DNA of 64,000 bases from Dermatemys mawii (Eukaryota > Chordata > Testudines > Dermatemydidae), in assembly GCA_007922305.1 (NCBI GenBank), contig ML677334.1, positions 60,428,858 to 60,492,857 of the forward strand. Direction: 5' to 3'. Position numbers and translations under genes: made by a program. Below the pieces are notes generated by a model. It had not been told where the DNA came from. It worked only from the letters and a program-made list of their open reading frames with translations, and made no database searches. The first letter of the stretch is position 1; each line of letters begins with the position of its first letter. Positions 35,340 through 46,759 of the stretch are shown piece by piece.

Positions 35340-36360
35340 CAATGGGAGATCTTTGTTTTTCATTACCTGACTCTCCCTTGATACAACCAACTCCTTTGCT
35401 AGCTCTTGCAATGACATCAGCATCACCAGCTTCATAGATGTCCTCAGCGACCATGCCAGCTCTGCCAGTGCCGCCAGCTCTGTCGACGCTTATCACAACA
35501 TCAATGTTTGGTGCAGCGCCAATGCACACTCCACTGCTATTATAACCCATTCACTCTCAGGGGCCTGTATCATCAGTGCACCTGACACCCTCAATGCCAG
35601 TGCTCCCTACCTGTTTGGTACCATCTCTACAATCTCCTCCCCCAGTACGCTTAACTTGGTCGGAACTTTAACTTCCCCAACTATCCAGAACCCTGTCTGG
35701 AAATGTTCCTGTCTACTACAGGGATGTTTGTTTCTTCTTCAGACGCTGTCAGAGAAGAAAACGTGTCTCCACCAAGATATTTTAACCAGTACAGGTCTTT
35801 CAGATACCAGACCTGGAAATGACCACTGGGTCCCTTATGGAGAAGCTTCAGCTTCGGGTTCCCTAGCATGGGTGGCTTATCCTGTGCCATTTGCTCCGTG
35901 GCCTTATTGGTCATGGGCTGCCCCAAGAGACTGTAGGCATCAATCTCACATCATGTCCAGAAGGAAATCTCCTCCTTCTGAAATGCAGGATCCTTTGTCC
36001 AGCACACAGTAACTATTCCACCATCTCCAGTGCTAGAACCTATGAGGAGGGGAAGTTGTTGGAGGAATCATTGTCACCAGGTGAGGCAGAACTTTAAATC
36101 TTTTCAGGAACCGTAGCGGTCCAGGAAGAGATTATTCAAGAAACCTACATGCTGTCCTGGATGTTTTGCATATTTGCATCCCAAAAAGGGTTCCCCTTCC
36201 TCTTAATAATGCACTAGACCTAGGAAAAACTACATAGGAGACACTGGCCTCCATACCTCCTGTAGCAAAGTGGGTGGATGGGTGCTAATAAGCTCCTTAC
36301 CAAGACTTTGGTTACTTCTTTAGCCATCCAGTTCCTGATTTGTTGTTGATTAGAGCTGTT
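35340..36360 (+). mobile_element. Retrotransposon gag-like fragment, probably DIRS-type
   Basis: The frame at 35656-36012 ends PYWSWAAPRDCRHQSHIMSR then SEMQDPLSS. Further on, in broken frames, come VLDVLHIC, LDLGKTT.ETLASIPPV and FGYFFSHPVPDLLL. The pattern is like a Pro-rich gag-like protein repeated in turtle genomes, which I recall as DIRS-like. Several stops. It abuts the reversed L1 piece at 36365. Confidence 0.45.
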
Positions 36361-36364
36361 TCCC

Positions 36365-36790
36365 TATCTCCCTAGTCTTTGGTTTATCCGCTCTGCCCAG
36401 TAAGGAAGAGGTGTATTGGTGAAGTCTTCTGAAGTACAATTTCCCCTTCTGCAAGGTGTTGCAGTGTTTTAAAGAAGTCATTAAAAGATTTTTGGTTTTG
36501 GCTGGGAGCATACACCGAGCCCACAATTAATAATAATCAAGCAATTGAGCCCTTCAGCAATATAAATCATCCCTCCTTTTCCTTAAATTAATATTTAGTT
36601 TGAAAAGGTATGTGTTTAGCAAATATTATGCCCACTTCTCTTTTCTTTTTTGAAGCTGAAGCAAAAAGTCTGTTGAAGCCAATAACCTTTCATGCCTATA
36701 ATTTACCACTCCTAAAAATGCATTTCTTTAAGAAGAAGAATCTGAGAAATCTTCTACCAGGGCTCTTTGTCTTTTAATTATATTAAGTAT
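36365..36790 (-). mobile_element. L1/Tx1-like LINE fragment, endonuclease domain
   Basis: The minus strand carries the same segment as 2225-2620: KRQRALVEDF.., AEGEIVL near 36440, and KPKTREIGKQL. The last phrase matches WTDLMKQTKEIGKQ at 6436, which supports the reconstruction of the split LINE at the left edge. Confidence 0.65.
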
Positions 36791-36799
36791 TTTTAAAAA

Positions 36800-37590
36800 G
36801 GGGAACATGAAAAAGTACAGAAAAATAGAAGCAGAGATGAATAGGAATCTAGTCTTAGAAGATTCTCCAATAACCAGTGGCCTCAATTCTTGGGTTCTGC
36901 CAAGCTGTGGGTAGTGCAGTATTCACGGGAAAAACAAAGGTACCTTTTGCAGCTTCTGGTTTGAGGACTGGCTGGGAGCTAGTTTTACCCTCTGTGTAGT
37001 TTACACCTGACTGCCCGCAACCCCAAAGGTCACTGAAGTGAGCAGGAACGCTTCAGGGGCAATACAGCCATGCCTGTTTTTTCCCAGCCACATCTACTAT
37101 ATTGGTGGCTGTGAAGGGTATTATAGTGACTTGATGGCTTGTTGCTACCCAGGGATTAGTGTTATGCAGCTGGGGAAAATTTCGGTGTAGCCTGTTAATA
37201 ACTTTTAATTCAAATCTGTTGAGATAATTATATAGGGTTTTTTAAGAGCAACATGATACCTGTTCAGTTGTGCAGCTGAGTTTACAACTCATTTGGATAT
37301 GCAGGTCTCTTTGAAAAGATGTGTGCTCCAGTTACAGCTCAGTTAGATAATTTGTAAACAGTCAGATGCTGAAATGTTGCCTCATATTCTTCTCAAGCAA
37401 AACTCATGTTAATAAAATCCCAAGCAGGTTGTTTTTGCTTGCTTATAAAGATCTCGGGAATTGTCCTGAAATAAACAATTTCTGCAGTCTCTTTGGAGTC
37501 TGTTGAAGTAAAGAATGTGGGTTTCAGTCCTACTACCCATGAGAACGAAGAGCTAGGAAACAGTGACTTACACATAGCTGATTACTTCTA
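36800..37590. other. Intergenic sequence, nothing recognised
   Basis: No gene, repeat end or RNA gene recognised before the tRNA. Confidence 0.45.
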
Positions 37591-37596
37591 TAAGAT

Positions 37597-37669
37597 GGGG
37601 AATTAGCTCAAATGGTAGAGCGCTCGCTTAGCATGCGAGAGGTAGCGGGATCGATGCCCGCATTCTCCA
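37597..37669 (+). tRNA. tRNA-Ala (anticodon AGC)
   Basis: The 73-base gene folds completely. The acceptor stem is GGGGAAT/ATTCTCC with one G-U pair, the D arm is TAGCTCAAATGG (A box), the anticodon stem is CTCGC/GCGAG with loop TTAGCAT (anticodon 37630-37632), and the T arm is built around GCGGGATCGATGCCCGC (B box). The discriminator is A. A run of seven T follows within a few bases (37674-37681), fitting a Pol III terminator. There is no intron, and CCA is not encoded, as usual for eukaryotes. It is probably transcribed. Two decayed copies lie downstream on the same strand. Confidence 0.95.
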
Positions 37670-38587
37670 GTTGCTTTTTTTCTAAAATCAGAAAACATTT
37701 ATTTCAAAGTGACCAGTTTTTCAGTTGTGAAGAATATGCATATTTTATGTTACTACTTGAGGCTTTCTAATTTTAGAAAGTGATGGGGGGGGGGCGGGTT
37801 GTTTCATCGGAAGGTCGGTTTCTGATGTCCTGTTTTCTTGAAGATTATCACAGCTGCATGCACAGGGGAGAGGGAATTCTTGACAGCTGAAACAATGAAA
37901 CGAAAGGACTGCAAGAGTTGCCGCTTGTTGCTTGTGATTTTTGTCTCTGATACTTCACTCATCTAAACACTTGTCCTTATTTTCTTTTTAAATTCTTGAT
38001 GCATCCTGCTCTTAACTTTTTTGTAAGGGATCAAAATGAACGTACATATTAAATTAATCCACCACATTTTAAGAAAGGGATGTGCACAATATGGTTAAAT
38101 TATATTGTTAACTGTTTATTAAAGATAAAGATAATTTTGACGGCACAAATTATTTTCTTTCATAACTATTGAAAAAATGTGCACAATGCAAAGGTTAAGG
38201 CAATTCAGCAGAGGTTGTTATAGTAGGTAAAAATATTAGTTTTGTAAAAGCTATGACGCAGGGATGATTTTTTAATTAGGTTATCCTATTTACAAATAAG
38301 ATAGCGGGGTTATGTCATGTGTCCTTATAGCATGGAAAAGCAAGGTGACCAGGAGGTGTGGGACAATTACAAGAGAAACTGGTGTCCATAAAAAGCCCAT
38401 TAACACTATATTAGAGGCAAAATGAGTGAGGTAATCTCTTACTGTGCCATCTTCTTTTGGTGAAAGAGAGAAGCTTTTGAGCTTACCTAGAGCTGTTCAG
38501 ATCTGGGAAAGGTACTCAGTGTTACAGCTAAATATGAGGTGGAACAGATTAGCATGATTTAACATTATTTTACTCTTCTATAAACTA

Positions 38588-38763
38588 CACTGCTACCTCG
38601 ACATAACGCGGTCTACGGAAGCCAAATAATCATACCGCGCTATAGGTGAAACCACATTATATTGAGCTAGAGGAGTGCACAGCCACACCCCCTGGAGCAC
38701 TCCTTTACCACGTTATATCACAATTCACCTTATATCGAACCGCGTTATGTCAAGGTAGCAGTG
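38588..38763. mobile_element. Tigger/mariner-like MITE
   Basis: Inverted repeats of 24 bp with one mismatch at each end (starting CACTGCTACCTCGACATAAC). The flanks are TA and CA, a decayed TA target duplication. The interior (CCGCGCTATAGGTGAAACC) is typical of this small-element type. Confidence 0.82.
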
Positions 38764-38869
38764 CATGTGTTCGATTGTCGAGGAATTTTGAGCATTTTTA
38801 TATCTAACACTGAGACCTCATGTTCAGCTGATTATCCACCACAATCTCCAATCCTTTACAGAGTTTCTG

Positions 38870-39260
38870 CTTCCCAGGATAGAGTCTCCCATCCTGTCAG
38901 TATGGCCTACATTCTTTGTTCCTCGAAGCATACATTAACATTTAGCCATATTAAAATGTATATTGTTTATTTGTGCCCAATTTTGAAAATTAGTTCATAT
39001 TGCTCACAATCCACTGACCTGTCCTCTTTATTATTAACCACTCCCCAGTTTTTGTCTCATCTGCAAACTTTCAGTGATGATTTTGTTTTCTTCCAGGTCA
39101 CTGATAAAAATTTTAAATAGTGTAGGTCCAAGAACTGATCCCTGCAGGGCCCTGCTGGAAACATATTTGCTCAATAATGATATCTCATTTACAATTACAT
39201 GTTGAGATCTATCAGTTAGTCAGTCCATTAACTGTGTGCTCATAGTATTCTCCATCTTAA
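38870..39260 (-). mobile_element. CR1/L3-type LINE 3' region
   Basis: The plus text AATAGTGTAGGTCCAAGAAC, then TGATCCCTGCAGGGCCCTGC and TTACAATTACATGTTGAGA, is the complement of a common reptile CR1/L3 segment. The plus-strand frame at 38761-39120 is a shadow of it. Confidence 0.6.
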
Positions 39261-39328
39261 ATATATAGAATGTCTTTCAAACGGGAATGATTTTTCAAAA
39301 ATGGAAGAAACTTTCGTTGTGCAACCAC

Positions 39329-39770
39329 CAGGGGTGAAAGTAAAATTTGTGATTTACCGGGAGGGGGCCTGGGGAGAGAAGCTTCCCCTGGAAGGGGTGG
39401 GGCTGGGGAATCAGCAGCCCCCAGCTTGATGCCCTGGGCTGGGTAGCTGCTCCTTTTGCCAAGGAGGAGAAGCAAAAGGGACAGGGAAAGCCAGAGCCAC
39501 ATCAGCACTTTAACGTTGCTGCTCTTTTTGCACCCCCCATTGGCGTCCCTGCCAGTTCCAACAGGGGGTGCAAAAGGGGCAGGGTCCTTTAAAGTGCCAA
39601 CATGGAGTGGCAAAAGGAGCAGCTATCCAGCCCTGTCAGCAGCCGGGGGGAAGAGGGGGGGCACAAAAGGTGCAGAAATGCTGGCAGCGCCTTAAAGTAA
39701 GGCAGTAGGGGCCGGGCAGACCTTTTACCTGTACGCCGTACCAGCCCGTACCGCCTTACTTTCACCCTTG
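39329..39770. mobile_element. hAT-type MITE with perfect 8-bp target duplication
   Basis: The ends are CAGGGGTGAAAGTAA and TTACTTTCACCCTTG. GCAACCAC flanks both sides (39321-39328, 39771-39778). It is 442 bp, GC-rich and non-coding. Confidence 0.93.
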
Positions 39771-40358
39771 GCAACCACTGTAATTAACATGTTAATTACC
39801 AGAAAGAGAGAACCTCCTGGGGTCTTGTGATATTAGTGGCTGGGGAGACTGACTGACAGTGGCTTCAGATTTTGCTGCTATTGATCAAAGAATATTAACC
39901 CAGTGACTCTAGCTGTTACATTGTTTTATTCTGAGAATAAGATGCATGTTGGTAAACCTCAGTGCTCAAGAGACAAGTTAAAGCAATTCTGTGCAGATTT
40001 CTGGAGGCAAAATATAGCCTTCAATGAGAGTAATCAAATGTGCTTGCTTTTAAGCAACAGAATGCTTCAGTTTGAATGTGGAAAACTAACTGAACCCAGA
40101 AAAGGATGAGAGCAGGTGAAGATCACAGTTGGTCAGATTGATGAGACAGCCTCTCAGAGATGACACAAACATTCTACTCTCTGAAAGAATTGTACTTCCT
40201 GAGTAGGCTGAGCCACCAGAGGAGAGTCCTTGCTAGTGCTAAATGGGTATGATGAAGCATCAGACATCACTTTATTCTCTGGTTGGAAAACTTGTGGTGT
40301 TTGAGGACAACTGCTCGAACACTTTTTGTGAACAAGCTAGAGGGGGTTAAATTCAGAG

Positions 40359-40431
40359 TGAGAATTAGTTCAAATGGGAGAGTGCTTGCTTAGTACCTAA
40401 GAGGTAGCAGCATTGATGCTCATCTTCTCCA
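40359..40431 (+). pseudogene. Decayed tRNA-Ala-like copy
   Basis: It aligns over its full 73 bases with the tRNA at 37597 (AATTAGTTCAAATGGGAGAG, CTTGCTTAG, ATTGATGC, TTCTCCA). The anticodon region reads TTAGTAC and both the anticodon and T stems are broken. A T-rich run follows (40438-40448). Confidence 0.75.
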
Positions 40432-41054
40432 TTAAAATATTTTTTTTTGGCTGTGTAGGGGAAGGGAGCAAATGGCAATTAAACCTTTTTTCTTTACTCT
40501 TCTGTATTCTTGTATGTGATGTTTTTTGTTTTAATTTGCATTTCTTGTTTCTCAGACTTGTATGTGCAAACAGAAAAAAATGCAATTAATATTTATTGAT
40601 CTGAAGAAGGCTCATACACAAAGCTATTAAAATACAATTAATTACTTTATTGTTGTTATTGGGAAGTACATTAATAGAAAATAATTTGTCCCATTGATTA
40701 TTTACTAAAAATAACTATAAAACTTAAATCAGAACTCTTTAAATGATTACACATATCCCAAAAACCTTCTTTTCTGCTGTTTTCTTCTTTCCGCCTTGGC
40801 TTAATTCCAAAATGAAATTCTAAACACTACAGTTTTAAAGAAATAAGTGAATAATATTAAAAGCCTTTATCTAATTTCCAATAGTAGACAGTAAAGGTAC
40901 ATTTTTCTGTTGTGAGTAGAAAGACCAATACAACAGCAGTAACACTGAAGTTATGTACACTTGAAATATGAACTATTACAGTAGAATATTTTATCATACA
41001 CTGCATAAGCAAAGTTTTCTGGTTACAAACTACTTTGGCATACTTCTGCAAAAA

Positions 41055-41125
41055 GGGGAATTAGCTCATAGAGTAGCCTACTGGCTTAGCGTACGGGCAG
41101 TACTAGGGTTGATACTTGTTCTACA
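41055..41125 (+). pseudogene. Second decayed tRNA-Ala-like copy
   Basis: It starts GGGGAATTAGCTCAT and keeps TGGCTTAGCGTACG around the anticodon AGC, but the D loop and T arm are damaged and the acceptor stem is mismatched. At 41147-41168 it is followed by GACAAAGAGTCCTGTGGCAC, a common turtle repeat tail. Confidence 0.7.
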
Positions 41126-41848
41126 GTATGTATTTTGACTGGATTAGCGACAAAGAGTCCTGTGGCACCTGGATTATTTATTCTAAAACTGAAAATCAGT
41201 AAAAATATAAACTCTTTTAATATTAGCTTGATTCAAAGCAAAAACTTTATTTGATAATGATGCAGTCACATGCAACAAGCAGAATTTCTATATTTCTTCC
41301 TTTATACTGGGGCAGGGGACAACAATATAACTGTAACAAGAACAACTACACATCTTTGGTATATATCCTAAATTAAGACTAAATCATTAACAGGAGCAAT
41401 GAAAAGCTGTTTTGAATTTCTTTCAGTCCTTATGTGAAGGATTTGTATGTACACTGTACTCTGATTTCTCTTTGACTGTCTGATTTTTATATGTTCTAAC
41501 ACGCTCCTGTAAAATTGTTCCAGTGCCAACACAAAAAAATATATTTATGCATATAGATATTACAATAAGAGTGATTAAACAGTCCATCATTTAAATTAAA
41601 TTTTGCTAAACTAAATAGCTTTTGAGTTTTATTTGGTCTATAAACTTCACAGTTTCATCAAACAACTTGGGAAATGTAAACTCTCTACAACCTCTGTCCT
41701 GCTAACCTGCTCCTGTTTAAATGTACCAGTTCTCAGCACTGTTACCTTTTGAAAAGCGATCATTTCAGGAATGGTAACTTCATTTACCTGCTTGTTTTAT
41801 CTCTCACTGTATAAAACTACAGATATTTGTTAAGATTGTATATTCTAA

Positions 41849-41985
41849 GGATATGTCTACACTACAAAGTTAAGTCGACTTAAGTTACATCAGTGTACAG
41901 GCACCACTGTAATTAAACTGCTTTCCACACTACGCTCCTTGTGTTGGTGTTGCACATCCGCAAACTGTATAGTGTAGACATGGTC
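41849..41985. mobile_element. Harbinger-like MITE, TAA target duplication
   Basis: The ends GGATATGTCTACACTA and TAGTGTAGACATGGTC are inverted repeats. TAA flanks both sides (41846-41848, 41986-41988). Confidence 0.85.
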
Positions 41986-42339
41986 TAAGATTGACTTACA
42001 TCCAGAGATTTTTCAGGATTTTTCAAATCCAACTTGAATGGAAGATCAGTGATAAAGACAGAATCATACATGATCTCTGTTTGAATGAACCATCTGACTT
42101 CACTTGCATCACTAAAATGACATCTACATTACACAGTTTTGTCCACATAAGGCAGCTTACGGTGACTTAACTATGGAGATGTAAACGTTGCAATGCTCCT
42201 CCAGCCATTTTAACTCGCTTGCTACACTGACATCATAAAATTGCCGTGAGAAAAGGTGTGGAGCTTAGGCTAACAAAGTTAGAGTGACGCAGTGTCAGTT
42301 GTTATCCCCAAAAATCTCTGTTATAGAATAATAAGTAGG

Positions 42340-43030
42340 TGACATATAAATAACAGGTTCAACTCCTACCAGCATCTATCAACTGGGAGAATGAGAAATC
42401 TGCGTGCCTCCTGCCCATGTTACACTGAAATAAAGGACAGAGAGAATATAACCTTGAACAGAACGAAGATTTATTGATAGTTACAACTTGGGGAGATGGG
42501 AAAACAGGTCCACTAAAGTGGATCACTACAAATATCCAAGAATAGATCCCAGCAAGAGGCATAAAACCCACTCCCTTAAACTGTCTCTTGGTTAAACTAT
42601 TAAGTGCCCAAAACCAATTATTGTCTCTCTTTCACCGCAGATGGAGGTCACCAGCTACTGATGGACCGTCTCAGAAACATCAGAGGATCCGGCTCTCTAC
42701 CGCTGAAGCAGGAGATCAACAGATCTGGGCTGATGGCAAAGTCTTCACTGGATCCTTTGATGGAATACAGATATCAGGAAAGTATCAAAGTCCTTCGCAG
42801 GTATTAGTGGCTGAAGTTTTGATCCAATGCCCGCACAAAGAAACTGGATGTGGCTGCCTCGATGGTGGAGTTCCAGCCAGCTCTCAAGTCCCTCAAGTTC
42901 TGGCGGGAAACAGAGTTTCAGTGGAAAAATGCCATAAAGGATACCAAGATGGTGTTCAAACCTTTCCTACTACATGCACCATCTTGAATTCTTACACTCC
43001 ATTTTGAATTGCAGCAACATTTATTATAAT
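42340..43030 (-). mobile_element. Probable LTR
   Basis: On the minus strand AATAAATCTTCGTTCTGTTC (about 42472) looks like a polyadenylation signal, and AAATGTTGCTGCAATTCAAA (about 43010) looks like an LTR start. No sharp ends or target duplication. The plus-strand frames here (42588-43007) match nothing I know. Confidence 0.35.
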
Positions 43031-43700
43031 ACATAACAAAAGTATAATCATACACCAAATACACCTTACACGGTGTAAACACTGCACTGCTTATTTTGCC
43101 TTAAGTGGCCTCCAGAAGACATCTCTCATTGCCCACCATGGCCACTCTGGTCACCATTTTGAACTCCACTGCCCTGCATTCAGGTAGACAGATGAAAACC
43201 CCTCCCTTGTTAAAGCCCCAGGAAGTTTTGAACTTGCTTTTCCTGTTTGCTTGGTGTGGAGAGCTCACATAGCAACCGCCGAGCTGAGCAGGCCAGCTCC
43301 ACACAGCCATCTCGCTTCTACTGGAGTACATGATAGATGGTGGAACTTCAGGGTCTGTGAGGTGAGGAAGCTGTGCAGTCACAGGCTCCACTCCAGCTGC
43401 AGGAACTTGCTTGGGGCATGGAGGAGAAGGGTCATGATAGGGACATGCGTCTGTGCCATGTAAAAATGAAAGAGCTGCAGCAGTAATAGCAGAAGGAAAG
43501 GGAAGCAAATAGTCACCCCTGGTCTGGAGCCACAGACATGCTGCTTCTACAAGGAGGGGGCTAGGATCAGTGTGGGGGTGAATAGCCTCCCTGTTGAGCT
43601 CCTCTTGTAGCCTTGTTCATAATGCAATTTCATATTCCTTAGTAGTCTGGCTACTGGCTATCTACCCCAGGAATGCTGGGACATTGAAGTTATCAGAGAG

Positions 43701-44723
43701 TGTGAGGGGGTGGACTAGGCCCTGAGGCTTCCTACTGGAGGCCTTGCAGCTCTGCCATACTCTTCCCTAGAGAAGAGCAGTGGAGAGGTCCTTCAAGCTG
43801 CCTAGAGTGGTTGCATGGGATGCAGCCACTCAAGAAAGAGGCTGCAGGGAGAAGCCCATCAGACTCATATAAAAGGAGCTGCAGGGCTAGAGTGAATTCA
43901 ACCTGCTGCTGACAGGGAGTTGGGGAACAAAAGTGGCTGGCTGAAAGGGTGTGAGAGAGCCTGAGCATGGCTCCTGGCTGGCTGCTGGGACTAAGCATAT
44001 TGTTACTAGAAGTGACCAGAGGAGTGAGGAAGAAGCATCTGGCTGGTTGCCTGGACTCAACAAAGACAGGCTATGGGGAAGTGGCCCAGGGAAATGTAGA
44101 GCAGCAATTAGTAAAGGGATGAAGCCCAAGGCTGCTATAATTAAAGGGTCACTAAGTTGGAACCTGGAGCAGTAGGTGGGATTGGGTCCCCACACTAGTC
44201 CCTGCGTAGAAGTGGCTATCCCCTGAGGAAGAGAATTAGAACTGTGGAACCCCAGGGAAAGGGGCTGCACTTATGGGACTGAATCAGTGGGGAGCTATGG
44301 TCAGTGAACTAAGTTTAAGAGTAGCTCAGCTGGGGTCACTGAGGACTCAAATGCAGGCAAAGGGCCTCAAGGGAGGAGAGTAGGTGGGTGCTATTCCACT
44401 CAGAGCAGGAACCTTTGCAGAACTGAACCCAGGAAGGACTACAGAGAAGGACATGTCCAACTGAGGGTGCTATGAAGGGCAGCAGTGGGCTGTTCTAGAA
44501 GACTGAGTCCAGGGAGGGCTGCAGAATATTCTGGCTTGTGGACCCTGGAAGGGGTTTTCGTTTTGCGCATGGACAGAGAGTGATTTGGCCAGTCACCCTT
44601 GGTGACCAAAGACCAACCTGACAAGTACAGTGGCTAATAGGGGGGTACTGTGAGTAGAGGAAACACCACAGGCATGCACACAGTTGACCAGGGTGCTCCC
44701 GAGAGGTGAATGCACCCATTACA
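43701..44723 (+). mobile_element. Solo LTR with 5-bp target duplication
   Basis: The 1023-bp unit starts TGTGAGGGGG and ends CCCATTACA, flanked by GAGAG on both sides (43696-43700, 44724-44728). A TATA box (TATAAAAG, 43868-43875) gives plus orientation. A 5-bp duplication fits an endogenous retrovirus or Gypsy-type element. No internal genes. Confidence 0.8.
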
Positions 44724-45260
44724 GAGAGATTAGATATTTACATAAACAAGAATATCCATGTTCTAATAGTTACAAAACAAAGAGTTTGGAAAGGATATGA
44801 ACTCTCATTCCCCAGTGCTAACCAGTACCTAAAAGGAGGGTTAGTAGAAACTTTTCCTGTGCACAGGTTAACTCCCTACTGCAGGTTTTCTTGCACCACA
44901 TATGAAGCATCTGGTGCTGGCCATGACTGGTAACAGGATTCTTGATAAGATGGACCACAGTTCTGATGCAGGATGGTAATTCCTATGAGGAAACTGTACA
45001 GTGTGTGTTTTCAGGAGCTTGCACTGGGGTGGTTACACTGATGCAAACTGCTTCAAGTTTGCTTGACCTTAGTTCTGTTACACACTGATGATTCAAGGAA
45101 TTCACTCTGAAGATGTGACATTTGTAATCTGCTTTGTGAACAATGTATTAAGATTTCCACAAGTGTGACCCTCCCTACACTAGACAGCAAAGTTTTAAAA
45201 TGGTTGTAAAATTCCCCCATTTATTATTTTTTTTAATATGGAGATATGCCTCTCATATAA

Positions 45261-45438
45261 GAACTGGAAAGACCCTGAAAGGTCATGGAGTCCAACCCCC
45301 TGCCTACAATAGCAGGACCAAATTCTGTCCCCTGACAGATTTTTTGCCCTCATCCCTAAATGGCCCCCTCAAGGATTGAGCTCACAACCCTGGGTTTAAG
45401 GAGGCCAATGCTCAAACCACTGAGCTATCCTTCCTCCC
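45261..45438 (-). repeat. Cry-type tRNA-derived SINE with CR1 tail
   Basis: The minus strand reads GGATAGCTCAGTGGTTTGAG (A box) then GGGTTGTGAGCTCAATCC (B box), a body with GGGGGCCATTTAGGGAT, and a CR1 tail (GGTCCTGCTATTGTAGGC, GGGGTTGGACTCCATGACC). This is the well-known SINE of cryptodiran turtles and the strongest lineage clue in the window. Confidence 0.85.
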
Positions 45439-45671
45439 ATCTGTAAATGTGATACAGGTCTCAAGGGAAGTACTTGGAAAAACCAGTAAAACTCTGCTAT
45501 TAAGTTAGCATTTAATTATGGCACTCTAACAGTCTTTCCAGTCACAGTAAAGAAGTCATCATCAGCCAAAGGACGAAGTGCTTCTTCAAACATTTATTTA
45601 ATGACAGCCTTAAAGAGAAGAGAAAAGCTTGAGAACATATGCAAAAGGCTACATGCTACAAAGCGCCTAAA

Positions 45672-45828
45672 CCAGGGATCGGCAACCTTGGCACGCGGCC
45701 CCCCAGGATAAGCACCTTGGTAGGCCCAGCTGGTTTGTTTACCTGCTGTGTCCGGAGGTTCAGCCGATCGTGGTTTCCACTGGCCGCAGTTTGCCGCTCC
45801 GGGCCAATGGGGGCTGCGGGAAACACCA
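45672..45828. mobile_element. hAT-like MITE, truncated
   Basis: It begins CCAGGGATCGGCAACCTTGG and continues with GCTGCGTCCGGAGG-like text and GGCCAATGGGGGCTGCGGGA, a very common turtle element. The right end is missing. Confidence 0.65.
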
Positions 45829-46229
45829 GATCTCTCCTGTTCCACAGATGGAACTTATGTCTATGTAAGAAACACTAATTGAAACCAGAATTAAGCTAGT
45901 CATTCAGGAACACCTGATGACCAACTGACTAGCAGGCTAAGCTTACGCCTACTGGTATGTCAGGTGGACAGCAAGTACATAGATTCCAAGGGCAGAAGGG
46001 ACCACTGTAAACACTGATTACTTGTATAGCAAATGACATACATACAATTTCTAGAACATATCTTTTATTAAAAATTGAATTAAAAATTGTCCAACTTCCA
46101 TTAGATTGTATTATATCTTTCTCTCCTGGATTGAAGAGCCCATACCAAGTATTTATTCCCCACATAGATACTTACACCACAATCAACTTACCCCTTAACC
46201 TTCTCTTTGTTAAGCTAAATAGACGAAGC

Positions 46230-46410
46230 TCTGAGTATCACTTTAAAGGATTGGCAAACATGCTGTAATCATTCTCTGAGCTCTTCTCTGAATCCCCTTT
46301 AATTTATCAACATCCTTCTTGAACTGTTGGTATCCAAACTGGACAAGTATTCCTGCAGCAGCTGCACCAGGGCCAAATACAGGTTATTTTTACCTCTTTC
46401 TACTGTTACT
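46230..46410 (-). mobile_element. CR1/L3-type LINE fragment
   Basis: The text ATCAACATCCTTCTTGAACT, then CAAACTGGACAAGTATTCC and GCACCAGGGCCAAATACA, is the complement of a common CR1/L3 segment. It lies where MCM4 core exons would be expected. Confidence 0.6.
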
Positions 46411-46444
46411 AGAGATTTCCATTTAGTTTTCCTAAAAACTTAAG

Positions 46445-46759
46445 TGGGGCTTAAGTGGTGGGGTCCGGGTGGTGGTGGGAAGGGGTCTCAGGTGAGGGCA
46501 GTCAGGAAACAGAGAGCAGAAGGGCTAGCTAGGGAGTGGGGTTCTGGGTGGGGGGGCAGTTAGAGTGAGGGGGGGGGTCGCTAGAGGGGGCAATCAGGGG
46601 ACAAGGACGGGGGGTTGGATGGGTCAGGGATTCTGAGGGGGCAGTCCGGGGATGGGAAATGGATGGGGGTCGGATAGGGAGCGGGACCTTCCCTACCTGG
46701 CCCTCTGCACAATTTTGAACACCATTGTGGCCCTCGGGCCAAAAAGTTTGCCCACCCCT
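46445..46759. mobile_element. hAT-type MITE, left-truncated
   Basis: The right end GGGCCAAAAAGTTTGCCCAC then CCCTG matches the element at 3886-4609, as do the internal GGGGGCAGTCAGG-like repeats. The left end is not found. Confidence 0.65.

Noticed and set aside
42588..43007. 139-residue plus-strand frame
   Set aside because: It seems to be the reverse of an LTR. No domain was recognised and the ends do not fit exons.
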